A DNA stretch of 64,000 bases from UBA5239 sp040394635 (GCA_040394635.1 JBEBRW010000027.1:1-64000); one strand, 5' to 3'; shown: positions 49,385 through 59,184, counted from the stretch's first letter. The notes: a model not told the origin generated them from the letters alone. Numbers and translations: made by a program.

Positions 49385-50355
49385 TCGGAAAATCAATCAA
49401 ACCCGAAGATTCCATCGTCAATTTCAAGCCGGACGGCAATCCTGCCATTCAAAAAGCCAAACCGGAAAACAGAACCACGGTTTTTGTGGCACGAGAACCG
49501 GTTTATTGCCTGGAAAATATCATTCTCTCCGAGCCCGTAAAAACACAACTTCGGACCCTGAAGGCGCGCCTGGCGAATCACCGCCTCCTCTACGAAGATT
49601 GGGGATTGGCGGCGGTTGACCCGCAGGGTAAACATACCGCGTTCAACTTATACGGCCCGCCGGGAACCGGTAAAACCATGTGCGTGGAGGCTCTCGCCAA
49701 AGAGTGGCGGCACCGAATCATTGACGTCAGTTACGCCGAAATTGAATCGAAATATGTTGGTGATACCGGGAAAAATATCGTGGCCGCTTTCAATGCAGCC
49801 CGGGAGCAAAATGCGGTTCTGTTTTTCGATGAAGCCGACTCCATCCTCGGGCATCGTATGACCAGCGTGACCCAAGCGGCCGACCATGGCGTCAATGTAG
49901 CACGCGCGGTCATGCTCAAGCAGCTCGATGCTTTCGATGGGATCGTGGCATTTGCCACCAACCTGGTGCGTAATTTCGATACCGCTTTTACCCGCCGGAT
50001 TGCCTTGCATATTGAAATCCCATTGCCTGATCACGAATGCCGGGTTCAGCTCTGGCGGAAAATCATCCCGGATAAAGTGCCATTCAAAAATGTGGTCGAT
50101 TGGGAAGCGCTCGCGCTCAATTCGGAGGAATTTTCCGGTGGTGATATCAAAAATGCGGTTATCAATTCACTGGCCAGACTTGCAGAGTCTGGTGAATGGG
50201 AGAATATCCATGTCATGCAGACCATATTGCAGGAGATAGAGCACTTGAAAAAGGCGAAAGACGTCGTCGGCAATTCAGGCCGGAAAATCGTTAAGGATGA
50301 TGTCGTTGAATTCAAGCCGGAGGATTTTAACAAAAAGGAAGATAATCATGCTTGA
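49381..50355 (+). CDS. AAA+ ATPase of the FtsH/CDC48/SpoVK type
   Basis: 324 residues with one AAA module. Walker A GPPGTGKT is at 92-99, Walker B VLFFDEAD at 146-153, a pore-loop-like segment SKYVGDTGKN at about 123-132, sensor 1 FATN at 191-194 and arginine finger residues in FTRR at about 203-206. There is no protease domain and no membrane span. It could act as an unfoldase feeding the M48 peptidase encoded in the same operon or remodelling the two membrane proteins. It overlaps both neighbours (4 and 8 bases), strong evidence for one functional unit. Confidence 0.85.
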   Translation: MIGKSIKPEDSIVNFKPDGNPAIQKAKPENRTTVFVAREPVYCLENIILSEPVKTQLRTLKARLANHRLLYEDWGLAAVDPQGKHTAFNLYGPPGTGKTMCVEALAKEWRHRIIDVSYAEIESKYVGDTGKNIVAAFNAAREQNAVLFFDEADSILGHRMTSVTQAADHGVNVARAVMLKQLDAFDGIVAFATNLVRNFDTAFTRRIALHIEIPLPDHECRVQLWRKIIPDKVPFKNVVDWEALALNSEEFSGGDIKNAVINSLARLAESGEWENIHVMQTILQEIEHLKKAKDVVGNSGRKIVKDDVVEFKPEDFNKKEDNHA

Positions 50356-51652
50356 TGCGCTTTTGAATCTTGTCATAGGTGTAACTGCAGGTGCTGCCGT
50401 AGCAGTTACCGCAGATGCCGTTACCAAAGAAATCACCGGTAAACATATTCTCGAACATGTTTATGCCTGGTGGAACGAATTACGCGAGAAAATTCAGACT
50501 TGGGTACATGAATATAAGAAAAAAAATCCGGATAAAAATGTAGAAATATTTTTAACATGTATTCATAAAACGGATAATGCCGCACAATGGCTCTATCGTA
50601 CGGTTGCCAGAACCAAAGATAAAAGGACAAACCGGCTAGAGAAAGATGAGATAATCGATCAAAGAGAGCTTGACCACAACGAAGTTGAAGAACAATTCCC
50701 CGATTTGCAACACAACGATGAGGCACTCGTGTACAACTCCGATGAGTCAGAAATATTGATCGCCAATGACGATAATCTCGTTTTCGCAATGGATGAGTCA
50801 GGCGTTTCCGCTAATCCTTGGGAATGGGCCATTGACCCCGGTTTCTTCAGTACTGATATTCAATTAACCAACAAAATGGATTTCCCATTTACCAACGTCC
50901 GGTTTGATATCATTTTCCATGACAATGAGCGTACCCGGTTATCTTTAACCGCCGATATCATTTATCCCGGACAAACCTATACCTGGAAAGGTGTTTGCTC
51001 AGTGAATACGGATGAGGGAGAAGCCACTCTAGAATGTGATCAAAGTCGCGAAACCGATGATTGCGGGAATACGACTGCCGCAAACGCGGACGAAGTGGAT
51101 GGGCTCTGGTGTCTTGAACGGATTCAGGAATGGCTCGATATTCAACCGGATTTAGCCATGGAGCTCGAAGGCATATATGAAAGACTGATTGATCAAAACC
51201 CCGAAGACCACAGCACTGATAAACTCGTCGCGATACAGATTTTCGGCAGAACGAAAAGTGGTCGCGAAATACCGGTGTTTGAGTTGGAAATTGATTTTGC
51301 CAAGGCACAAAAAGCATTTCCCGACCTTCTGCGGAAAAACGAGGAACTTATTCATGATCATGAAGATATATTCATGGAATTGCATTATCCGGGCTGGATG
51401 TTTACAATATCGGACATTATAGCTGAAGTCATAGGGCTGGAAGAAGGACAATTGGATTGGGATGGAAATTTTTCTACAGTATACAATATAGCAGGGAGAA
51501 AGTTGTATCAGATTGTGGAAAAACTGGAAAATGCATTTGAATTGAGCATCCCGGACCAAGACCTCAATTCCTTATCCAGTTGCAATTCCACAATACATTA
51601 TATCGCCGACAGGAAATTGACTGCGGTTGGAATTCGAGATCAGAAAGTGTAA
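50348..51652 (+). CDS. Unknown 434-residue protein of the M48/AAA cassette
   Basis: The start at 50348 (MLDALLNLVIGVTAGAAVAV) has AAGGAAG ahead and overlaps the AAA gene by 8 bases. The N-terminus is a weakly hydrophobic helix, then a basic Trp-rich helix. An acidic linker (about 100-150) leads to a beta-sandwich-like part (STDIQLTNKMDFPFTNVRFD; ADIIYPGQTYTWKG). The last 170 residues are acidic and helical. No family is recognised. It looks like a soluble or peripheral partner of the ATPase. Confidence 0.6.
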   Translation: MLDALLNLVIGVTAGAAVAVTADAVTKEITGKHILEHVYAWWNELREKIQTWVHEYKKKNPDKNVEIFLTCIHKTDNAAQWLYRTVARTKDKRTNRLEKDEIIDQRELDHNEVEEQFPDLQHNDEALVYNSDESEILIANDDNLVFAMDESGVSANPWEWAIDPGFFSTDIQLTNKMDFPFTNVRFDIIFHDNERTRLSLTADIIYPGQTYTWKGVCSVNTDEGEATLECDQSRETDDCGNTTAANADEVDGLWCLERIQEWLDIQPDLAMELEGIYERLIDQNPEDHSTDKLVAIQIFGRTKSGREIPVFELEIDFAKAQKAFPDLLRKNEELIHDHEDIFMELHYPGWMFTISDIIAEVIGLEEGQLDWDGNFSTVYNIAGRKLYQIVEKLENAFELSIPDQDLNSLSSCNSTIHYIADRKLTAVGIRDQKV

Positions 51653-51705
51653 ATATCAAATATCAATGAAAAAAATTTGTTCATCCAAACAACAGAAGGT
51701 TTTCC

Positions 51706-51960
51706 ATGGAACAACAAACTAAAAAAAAGAAATCCCCTTTTCTGGCAGCTTTTCTGTCATTCCTTTGGTGTGGCCTCGGACAAATCTATAACGAACAAGT
51801 TACCAAAGGAATAGCACTTGCAATATTCACACTTATAGCGTTTATATCCTCCGGAGGATTCAGTGTATTAATTTTGCCGTGGCTGATAATTTTCGACGCC
51901 TACCGCATTGCCGAGAGGATTAATGCCGGTGAAAGGGTGGAAACATGGCAATGTTTTTGA
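51706..51960 (+). CDS. Small TM2-like membrane protein
   Basis: 84 residues with a Lys-rich start (EQQTKKKKSPFLAAFLSF) and two membrane spans (about 12-32 and 38-62) linked by a turn with GLGQIYNEQVTKG, resembling the TM2 family's G-x-h-G-x-x-x-h-Y turn. A DAYRIAERIN tail follows. AGAAGG lies 7-8 bases ahead of the ATG. TM2 proteins occur with many systems and have no fixed role. It closes the cassette, 53 bases after the preceding gene. Confidence 0.65.
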   Translation: MEQQTKKKKSPFLAAFLSFLWCGLGQIYNEQVTKGIALAIFTLIAFISSGGFSVLILPWLIIFDAYRIAERINAGERVETWQCF

Positions 51961-52100
51961 TTTGATTTAAACATTATTTTCTAAAGCCTCGATAAAGAAG
52001 TTCATGGATGAGTTACCTTGTCCGGCGAAAATGGCGATCGCCGTGGAGGTGGGCACGAATTCGCCGTGAATGTCCGATTATCTGTTGGCGTTCGACTGTA

Positions 52101-53516
52101 TCAGGCCATGTACATGCGGTTGTTGTCGTTGTTGATCATGTGCAGGTAATTGCTGCTGGTGAAGTTCAGCGCCTTGACGTGGCGGGCGCTTTGTTCCAGA
52201 CGCAGAAAAATGGCTTCAAATTCCGCTTGGCTGAGTGGAAACAGGCCCAACAGCAACGCCGCGATTTGCCAGATCGCATTGTGGAGATCGCTGATGGGTT
52301 TGCCGTCCGGTCGTCGCCTGACCGCCGAGAAAATCTCCATGAATTCATTGTCGGAGGGTTCTATTCCGGCGATATGGCAATAATCGGCAATAAAACTTTC
52401 GATAAGCCGGAAATATGCTTCATATTCTTCCGGTGGAGCTCCGGATAACGGAAGTTGCGGAGCCTGGGCATTGCCACGAAACAATTCCCGCAGGGATGTG
52501 GTTCGCCAGGTCAACAGTTCGTCGCTATTGCGTTGCATCATGCTGATTTCTGTACGGTCGGGAATCTGTGCGGTAAAATCGATTCTGAGGGGGATATTGC
52601 CTTCGGACAAGCCTATCAGGATCGGCTGCAATTTCTTGTGAAGGGAGATTGTGCTTTCGAAGATTGGCGGCGGTGGTTCCGGCATTGTTTTTTGGGGCGG
52701 TGCAAATGCCCGGCCGAATATATCTTCCATCTCTTCAGCCAGGTAATCGTCATCCTCAAAATCATCATCGTCGTCAAAATCGTCGAAGTCATCGTCGTAA
52801 CTGTAAGGACAGTCGGGGCCATCAAAATCGTCCGACTCCATATAGCTTTCACATGCAGCTTTAAGCTTTGAAAAACGCTTTTCGATCCGCTCCCAGAAAT
52901 CCGGAATCTGTGCGTTAATCATTTCCAGCAATTTGTCTTCGGTAAACGGAGCTTTCAGTCCCGGAATCGGAACTAACATCAATGTTTTTTCTTCCCGGTT
53001 GACATGGTACATGACAGGCTGGAGCTCCTCATTACTTTCCATATCGACAGGCGTCAGCATGCAGTTCCATATATCATTATTCTCGAAATAACTGTCCAGC
53101 ACCGGATATTTCGTCGCTCCGCAAGTGATCGTAAAGTGCTCGTCAAATGGAAACGCGAAAGCATAACGGACCGCCAGAATGGAATCACTGAACCGGTACG
53201 GCGTAGACATGGGGTCTTCCGCCGCTTGCTCGCGCTTCAGTTCAAAATAACGGTCAAAGAAAAAACCTCTGACGTCATCATCCTGCAACGACATACCCAG
53301 AATATCATGAAACTGATCGGTTATTTCATCTTCATCATCCGTAAAGAAATCCCAATCATGGATATTCAACTCAAACTCAGCCGGACGACTCGAATTAGCA
53401 TTGAAAGTAACGATGAGAGTACCGCAATTGCAATTGGCCGTCGGACAGATTTCAAGCTTAAGGTTGCCGCCGGCTTCCTCATTGATAAAATGCTGTTTAT
53501 TCATGATATCCTTCAT
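52101..53516 (-). CDS. Acidic unknown protein with an Asp-run linker
   Basis: 471 residues (or 467 from Met5). A CPTANCNCG motif near residue 26 could bind metal. The N-terminal part is beta-rich, with two DDED/DDD patches. A linker at about 237-262 is almost pure Asp/Phe/Glu/Tyr (DDDFDDFDDDDDFEDDDY), followed by a Pro-rich hinge (PEPPPPI) and a helical C-terminal domain. I do not recognise a family. It is encoded opposite to the cassette and the relaxase gene. Acidic linkers of this sort occur in DNA-mimic or histone-like binders, but that is only a thought. Confidence 0.55.
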   Translation of the reverse strand: MKDIMNKQHFINEEAGGNLKLEICPTANCNCGTLIVTFNANSSRPAEFELNIHDWDFFTDDEDEITDQFHDILGMSLQDDDVRGFFFDRYFELKREQAAEDPMSTPYRFSDSILAVRYAFAFPFDEHFTITCGATKYPVLDSYFENNDIWNCMLTPVDMESNEELQPVMYHVNREEKTLMLVPIPGLKAPFTEDKLLEMINAQIPDFWERIEKRFSKLKAACESYMESDDFDGPDCPYSYDDDFDDFDDDDDFEDDDYLAEEMEDIFGRAFAPPQKTMPEPPPPIFESTISLHKKLQPILIGLSEGNIPLRIDFTAQIPDRTEISMMQRNSDELLTWRTTSLRELFRGNAQAPQLPLSGAPPEEYEAYFRLIESFIADYCHIAGIEPSDNEFMEIFSAVRRRPDGKPISDLHNAIWQIAALLLGLFPLSQAEFEAIFLRLEQSARHVKALNFTSSNYLHMINNDNNRMYMA

Positions 53517-53774
53517 GTTTAATTGTTCTTGATAAGATAAAATCGTAGCGATATTTTTTCAACTGGGTCAGGAGCTTTTTTTCTCCTTTCAGCGCAAAGG
53601 AATATTGCGTCTTCATTTATGAATATTTGGGATGATGTGAACGTTTGTATAAGTGTTCTCTTTGTGGATGGGATTTCTGTTGCTTATTTTGCGGGAGAAT
53701 TGTATGATGATTTATGGCAGGATTTTTCTGTCGGTCGGATCATTTTGGGTTGGTTATTCGGGAGAGGTTTTTGG

Positions 53775-56700
53775 ATGTTTACGATGGCGAGGATTAAGGC
53801 GACGCGCGGTAAGGGGAAGGATTTTTTTCTCAATCATTTGTCGTGCGATGATTATTATTCGGAGAAAGAGCAGATTACTGGGAAGTGGCATGGGAGTCTG
53901 GCTAAGGAGTTGGGGCTGGAGGGAGCGGAGGTCTGGAGTAAGGAGTTCAGTTTGTTTCAGCAGAATTTGAATCCGGTGACGGGTGATAAATTGACGCAGC
54001 GGACGGTGGTGGGTGGGATTCGGTTTTATGATTTTCAGTGTTCGGCGCAGAAGTCGGTGTCGGTGATGAGTATGTTCGACGAGCGGTTGGTCGAGGCGCA
54101 TCGGGAGGCGGTGTTGGTGGGGATGCGGGAATTGGAGAAATTTGCGGCGGTGCGGTTGCGGTCGGGCGAGAATGTTCATACGCAGAATCATGAGAATACG
54201 GGGCAAATCGTTTATGCGGAATTTCATCATGATGTGAGTCGGGCGCTTGATCCGCAGTTGCATACGCATAATGTCGTTTGCAACGTGACTAAGGATAAGG
54301 ACGGCGTTTATAAGGCATTGGAGAATGCGGATATGTGCCAGGCAATTCGTTATTGCGGGCGGGCTTATCAGAATGAGCTGGCGCGGCGTTGTATCGAGCT
54401 CGGATATGAGATTGAGAATTCGCACGATTTTAAGGGCAAATTCAAGGGGTTTGAGATTAAGGGCGTGCCGGAAAATGTATTAGAAAAATTTTCGCAGCGG
54501 ACGCGGGATATTGATGAGCAGATTGCCTTGAAAGAGCAGAAGCTCGGGCGTAGTCTGACGGCGGCGGAAAAGCATGAGATTTCGCTGGATACGCGTTCGC
54601 GGAAAATGTTGGAGAGCGATGCGGCCACGGTTCGTAAGGAGCAGCTGGGGCGGCTTGACTTCACAGAGTTGAAAGACCTCAAAGATTTGGCCGGGAAAGC
54701 AAGGGGATGCGAGGATTGCGCATCCTCGCGCTCTGCGGCCGAACGTCGGCCTCGATTGACTTTTGAGGAGATTATACCGGAGTTGTATGAGAATGCCAGC
54801 GTTTTGCGGCAGGATCAGGTGTTGGCTGAGGCATTGACGCAGAATCTCGGTCAGCACAATCTCGAAATGTGGAAGCAGGCATTGGCTCGGATGGAAGAAT
54901 TATGGAATATCGGTGGTGAGGCGCACAATCCGTATTTGAGCCCGGAAGCGGTCATTGAAGCCGAGCAGTACGCCGTCGAGATCGTCGAGCAGGAATGCGA
55001 TCAATTCGAGCCGTTGGGCGAGGGTTTTATACCGTTCGCGGGGCAGTCGAACCGTGACGCCCAGGCGGAGGTCATCAAGGGCATGCTGGAGAGCAAAGAC
55101 CGTTTCATACTTCTTCGTGGCGTGGCGGGTTCGGGCAAGACTTCGACCTTGCAGGAACTTTGTCAGGGAATGCGTTTCGGTGGAACGCAGGAAATCCAGC
55201 TGTTGGCTCCAACCAATAGCGCCGTGGATGTGCTCAAATCGGAGGGATTTGAGCAATCACAGACGGTGGCGAGCTTTATCATGAATCACGATGACATACC
55301 CCGGAAAAGCGTGGTGATCGTTGACGAGGCCGGGCTGAATTCTCTGCGTGAGGGCGTGGCGCTGTTGAAAGCGGCCAAGGAGAAAGATTTTCGGCTGATT
55401 TTCGTGGGAGATTCGAGGCAGCATAGCGCGGTTGAGAATGGCGATTTTTTTCGATTGCTGGAAAAGTTTTCGAGTATCGATAAATTTTCGCTTACGGAGA
55501 TTCACCGTCAACAGGTGGCTGATTACAAGGCCGGGATTCAGGATTGCGCCGATGGGTGCTTTGGAGCGGCATTTGAGCGTTTTGACCGTTTGGAGTACAT
55601 CCATGAGGCGCAGGCGGGCTACATCAGCCAGGCCGCGCAAAAATACCTGGAATTCACGGAAAACGGCAACGATTTTTCACAGACCATTGCGGTTGCTCCC
55701 ACGCATGACGAATGCGATAAGCTGACCGCTGAAATCCGGAGGGCGATTCCGCTCGGCGAGACGGTCGATTTGCCGTTCGTGTTTCGCTCGGCGCAATGGT
55801 CAAAGGCGAAACTCGGCAACCTCAAAAACTATGAGCCCGGCCAGCCGGTGATGTTCGTCCGCAAGCTCAAAGATGTGGCGAATCCGGGCGACATGGTCAC
55901 GGTGGAAACGATCAAGGGGAAATATTTGCATTTGAGCAATGGCAAGCAGCTCCATATCTCGAAAGCCGGGGATTCCCTCGCGGCGGGTGAAAAACGTCAA
56001 ATCGAGCTCAAAAACGGCGATATTATCCAGTTCAAGGTGAATCTGCGCGACCGCAAGATTTATAACGGCAATCTCGCCCGGATTACGGATTCGCCGGGTG
56101 TGGTCCAGCTTTTGAATCAGAACATGCAGCCAATTAAAGACGGGCTGCGTGAGTTGCCGGAGGGTTTCGGCGGGTATGATTATGGCTGGGTGACCACCTC
56201 GCACAAGTCGCAGGGGCGTACCGCCAATAACGTGATCGTGGCTGCGCAAAGACTCGATCAGAAAGCGTTTTACGTGGCCTGCAGCCGTGGGCGGCGCAAT
56301 CTGGCATTGTTCTGCCCGGATAAAGACTATCTGCGCGATAATTTACTGCGGAATAGTTCGGATCGTTTGACCGTTCACGAGGTGCGGGAGCGTCAGTATA
56401 TCGGGAAAATCCCCGCGCTGCCGACGAAGCCGCATATCGATCTGAATCAGATACAGCAGAATCGGCAGGAGTACAAACATAAATTCGAGCAGGAAAAGAG
56501 CGCTTATGATCAGCGCTTGAACGAGTACCACGATGCCGTGGCCGACAAGCGAAAAACGGCCAAAGAATGCTGTGCAAAAATCGATGAGCTCAAAAGTCAG
56601 ATTGAGGATTTGAAAGGCCGTTTTAAGCACATAAGGTGGAGCGAAATATCCCTGATCGATAAAATAAGCAATCGCCTGGCCGAGCGCAAAAATAATAAGT

Positions 56701-58382
56701 TACGCGCTGAAATCAAGACGCTTGAGAATGAGGCTGAAAAATGCAGAATCATAGCGATTTATGCCGAGGACGATATCAGCCGGATGCAAAAGCCGACGTT
56801 TAACATGCAGTCGGAAGCGCCGCTGAAATTCCCGCAACGTCTGGCGGCGTGGGGTGATCGGGTTATCCGGCAAGCTCAATCCAAGCTTACCAAAATCGAT
56901 CATTTGCTGGTGCGTTTTGCCAAAAACAGTACGTTTGAAACGTTCAGCGACTGGTGGCGGAACACCCGTCCGGGCGAAATGCCACACGTGCGGCAAATGA
57001 CCTGGCAGATCAGCCGGGGCAATACGTTGTTCGGCACTGACCTGAAAAAGCTGCGGGAACTTCCGAAAACCGAGGAGCAATACAAGGTTTTCAACCGGGC
57101 CCAAAAAGCGATTGTATCCCGGATGGATATCTATCGCGGCGGCGCGCTTCGTCAAATCCGCCAGCAACACGATGAACGTGTTCGGAGTATGCAGCAGGCC
57201 ATCGAGCATGAGGCTCAACGTCTCGAGGAGCATAAAGCCGTGCCAAGCGCTGCTCTGAATCAGGAACTATGGAGCAAGGCATTCTCCTACTGCAGGTTTT
57301 CCGAATACGATTGGCAGTACCGGCAGACCATTGCAGCCGCCAGAAAGACCGCCCATGAACAGTTCCGCGAAAGGATGGAATTTATTTTCATCCAGGAGGG
57401 TGACCTGAATCCGATGAAAATCCCACCTCAACTCACCGCCAGCGAAATCGAGCAATGGCTGCTGTCGCGTACCGATGCCGGAAAACTCAACGCTCTCCTC
57501 GAAACTTCCTGCAACCGCCAGCACGAACTCCAACTGGAGCAGGAACGGAAACAGCAACGCCGCGAGGAACAAGCCCGCGCCGCCGAAGCGGCAGAACGAG
57601 CTGCTCAGGAGCAAAAATGGCAGGATGCCTGGAACGAATTTGACGCAAAATGGCAAGAGTACCGTGACAAGAGTTCACCGAAGCAGGAACTCACCTCGTG
57701 CGAAGCGTCCTATCTCAAGATACAGGAGCGGCGGCGGGCGGAACATCAGTTACCGCAGGAAGCACCTTCATGGATGCTGAACGAGGATGAACTCGCGGAA
57801 CGGCTGCGAGACAATGAGATCGAGCGCCTCAAGCAAAGGCTTGGCATCCGTCCAGAAGATGCGGAAGCTCCCATAGGGTCAGTCGAACAGGCAATTTATG
57901 AGATTCAGATGGGGCAGCTTCAGGAAAAGATTCAGGAGTATGACCGAGAAATTCTGTCGGACAAACTGCCGAAATGGATGGCGGAGCGTAAACCGACGCC
58001 CAAGCTCAAATTGAAGATACGGAACAGTCTCTATCGTATACACGGTTACACGCCTGGCGCGGAAAACGGCAATATGGACCCAACTGACCGGGATCAGATG
58101 CTTGAGCGGAAACAAGCGGCGGAAAATGAATACGCCAAGTACGAAGAAAGCCTGAAGCCGAAGCGGATCACAACGAAACAGTGTCAGGAGTTGGATAAAT
58201 TCGTCGACGCGGGCTATATCGAATCTTATTCCAGAAACTTGACCAAGGATCAGGCGGAAGCCAAAATTGCCGATCTCTGGGTAGAGGCACGCGAGGTCAG
58301 CCGTCAAAATCAATTGGAACGGGAACGCCAACAGCACGAAGCTCAAGCCAAGAAAAATAGAAGCCGCGGTATGGACTTATAG
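53775..58382 (+). CDS. MobF-type conjugative relaxase-helicase (TrwC/TraA-like)
   Basis: About 1535 residues from Met at 53775, with GGAGAGG 7 bases ahead. The N-terminal TrwC relaxase domain has a catalytic tyrosine pair Y27-Y28 (DDYYSEKE) and the metal triad in HHDVSRALDPQLHTH (151-165). A RecD-like helicase follows, with Walker A GVAGSGKT near residue 452 and VIVDEAGLNS near 514, and the C-terminal VTTSHKSQGRT motif. A long coiled-coil-rich tail with Gln/Glu/Arg runs fills the last 500 residues. Residues near 310-327 look like an inserted palindromic repeat (54700-54754). No coupling protein or secretion genes are seen, so the element may be mobilised in trans or be a remnant. Confidence 0.88.
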   Translation: MFTMARIKATRGKGKDFFLNHLSCDDYYSEKEQITGKWHGSLAKELGLEGAEVWSKEFSLFQQNLNPVTGDKLTQRTVVGGIRFYDFQCSAQKSVSVMSMFDERLVEAHREAVLVGMRELEKFAAVRLRSGENVHTQNHENTGQIVYAEFHHDVSRALDPQLHTHNVVCNVTKDKDGVYKALENADMCQAIRYCGRAYQNELARRCIELGYEIENSHDFKGKFKGFEIKGVPENVLEKFSQRTRDIDEQIALKEQKLGRSLTAAEKHEISLDTRSRKMLESDAATVRKEQLGRLDFTELKDLKDLAGKARGCEDCASSRSAAERRPRLTFEEIIPELYENASVLRQDQVLAEALTQNLGQHNLEMWKQALARMEELWNIGGEAHNPYLSPEAVIEAEQYAVEIVEQECDQFEPLGEGFIPFAGQSNRDAQAEVIKGMLESKDRFILLRGVAGSGKTSTLQELCQGMRFGGTQEIQLLAPTNSAVDVLKSEGFEQSQTVASFIMNHDDIPRKSVVIVDEAGLNSLREGVALLKAAKEKDFRLIFVGDSRQHSAVENGDFFRLLEKFSSIDKFSLTEIHRQQVADYKAGIQDCADGCFGAAFERFDRLEYIHEAQAGYISQAAQKYLEFTENGNDFSQTIAVAPTHDECDKLTAEIRRAIPLGETVDLPFVFRSAQWSKAKLGNLKNYEPGQPVMFVRKLKDVANPGDMVTVETIKGKYLHLSNGKQLHISKAGDSLAAGEKRQIELKNGDIIQFKVNLRDRKIYNGNLARITDSPGVVQLLNQNMQPIKDGLRELPEGFGGYDYGWVTTSHKSQGRTANNVIVAAQRLDQKAFYVACSRGRRNLALFCPDKDYLRDNLLRNSSDRLTVHEVRERQYIGKIPALPTKPHIDLNQIQQNRQEYKHKFEQEKSAYDQRLNEYHDAVADKRKTAKECCAKIDELKSQIEDLKGRFKHIRWSEISLIDKISNRLAERKNNKLRAEIKTLENEAEKCRIIAIYAEDDISRMQKPTFNMQSEAPLKFPQRLAAWGDRVIRQAQSKLTKIDHLLVRFAKNSTFETFSDWWRNTRPGEMPHVRQMTWQISRGNTLFGTDLKKLRELPKTEEQYKVFNRAQKAIVSRMDIYRGGALRQIRQQHDERVRSMQQAIEHEAQRLEEHKAVPSAALNQELWSKAFSYCRFSEYDWQYRQTIAAARKTAHEQFRERMEFIFIQEGDLNPMKIPPQLTASEIEQWLLSRTDAGKLNALLETSCNRQHELQLEQERKQQRREEQARAAEAAERAAQEQKWQDAWNEFDAKWQEYRDKSSPKQELTSCEASYLKIQERRRAEHQLPQEAPSWMLNEDELAERLRDNEIERLKQRLGIRPEDAEAPIGSVEQAIYEIQMGQLQEKIQEYDREILSDKLPKWMAERKPTPKLKLKIRNSLYRIHGYTPGAENGNMDPTDRDQMLERKQAAENEYAKYEESLKPKRITTKQCQELDKFVDAGYIESYSRNLTKDQAEAKIADLWVEAREVSRQNQLERERQQHEAQAKKNRSRGMDL
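54700..54754. repeat. Palindromic repeat inserted in frame inside the relaxase gene
   Basis: GCGAGGAT (54709-54716) pairs with ATCCTCGC (54722-54729), and GGCCGA (54737-54742) pairs with TCGGCC (54746-54751). Between them the 10-base CTCGCGCTCT is identical to the element at 44342. It encodes about 18 Cys/Ser/Arg-rich residues (GCEDCASSRSAAERRP) unlike the surrounding protein. Confidence 0.65.
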
Positions 58383-58503
58383 GAGGTGATATAGAAAAAA
58401 GATTCCGCCTTATCGGCGGGCAGCGTGTTCGCCGCTGCACCGCGCCCGGCCAAGCGGCCGGTGGCAAGTTAAGTAAATATTAAACCAAAAAGGAAAATGA
58501 AAA

Positions 58504-59166
58504 ATGACAACAGACACCATCACAGAAGAAAAAGAAATGACACTTTACCGCAAAGACAATCTCCGTTTGCAGGAAAAAGAGCGGCAAATTCGTAAGTACC
58601 TTACCGACATCGCCGACAGCGAAGTTTCCCGGTTCGACATTGGGAAGCTCCTGGGCGAAATCCGCCGCGAACAATTATTCATCCACCTCTACAAAACGTT
58701 CGATGAATACGTTCAAACCCGCTTCGGGTTCAGAAAGTCCCACGCATCCCATATGGAAAATGCCTGGCACATTCGGCATGAGCTGGAAATCGAGTTGGAG
58801 AAAACACCTGACGCCTTCAGCCTGCCGCGTAGCATTGACGCTGCATACAAGCTCAAAAAAGCAGGTCAGTTGGAAAAACAAGTCGCGCTTTTAACACGCC
58901 TAAAATCGGAGGGCCGCGAGCCAACAACGGAAGCCATCATGTCATGCCTTCCGAAACCCGAAGAATCGGCCAAAACAAAGAAAAGCCGTTTTCCCGAGTT
59001 CAAGCGTCTCTTGAACAAAGTCAAAACCGCCTGCCTTGACGCCTCCGACTATGGCGAAGACCGTTCTTTGCTCCTGGAGGAGGTTCAGGCCGCGCTCCAG
59101 GAACTGAACGCCTTTCAGGAAAAACTGCTGGAGCAGCCCGCCGAGGCGGAAGTTCCGTCCGAATAA
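58504..59166 (+). CDS. Plasmid/phage-type protein of unknown function, 220 residues
   Basis: A mostly helical, charged protein. The segment FIHLYKTFDEYVQTRFGFRKSHASHMENA (about residues 58-87) resembles the helix-turn-helix-like module that follows a FxxYxxxRFGxS pattern in many plasmid and phage proteins of the DUF3102/ParB-like sort. The C-terminus is a coiled coil ending in an acidic tail. It follows the relaxase by 121 bases that hold two small GC hairpins and an AGGAGGTGAT directly after the relaxase stop. A role in plasmid maintenance or gene control is possible but unproven. Confidence 0.6.
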   Translation: MTTDTITEEKEMTLYRKDNLRLQEKERQIRKYLTDIADSEVSRFDIGKLLGEIRREQLFIHLYKTFDEYVQTRFGFRKSHASHMENAWHIRHELEIELEKTPDAFSLPRSIDAAYKLKKAGQLEKQVALLTRLKSEGREPTTEAIMSCLPKPEESAKTKKSRFPEFKRLLNKVKTACLDASDYGEDRSLLLEEVQAALQELNAFQEKLLEQPAEAEVPSE

Positions 59167-59184
59167 CCCAAGGAGGAAGTAAAT

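Noticed and set aside
51970..52086. Minus-strand fragment SDIHGEFVPTSTAIAIFAGQ, up to SMNFFIEALENN, downstream of the acidic protein
   Set aside because: It looks coding-like and may be a decayed tail, but it is bounded by stops and out of frame with the neighbouring gene, so no gene or frameshift can be supported.
54709..54751. The hairpin inside the relaxase gene as an oriT
   Set aside because: It lies in coding sequence, keeps the frame and matches the intergenic palindromic element, which explains it better.
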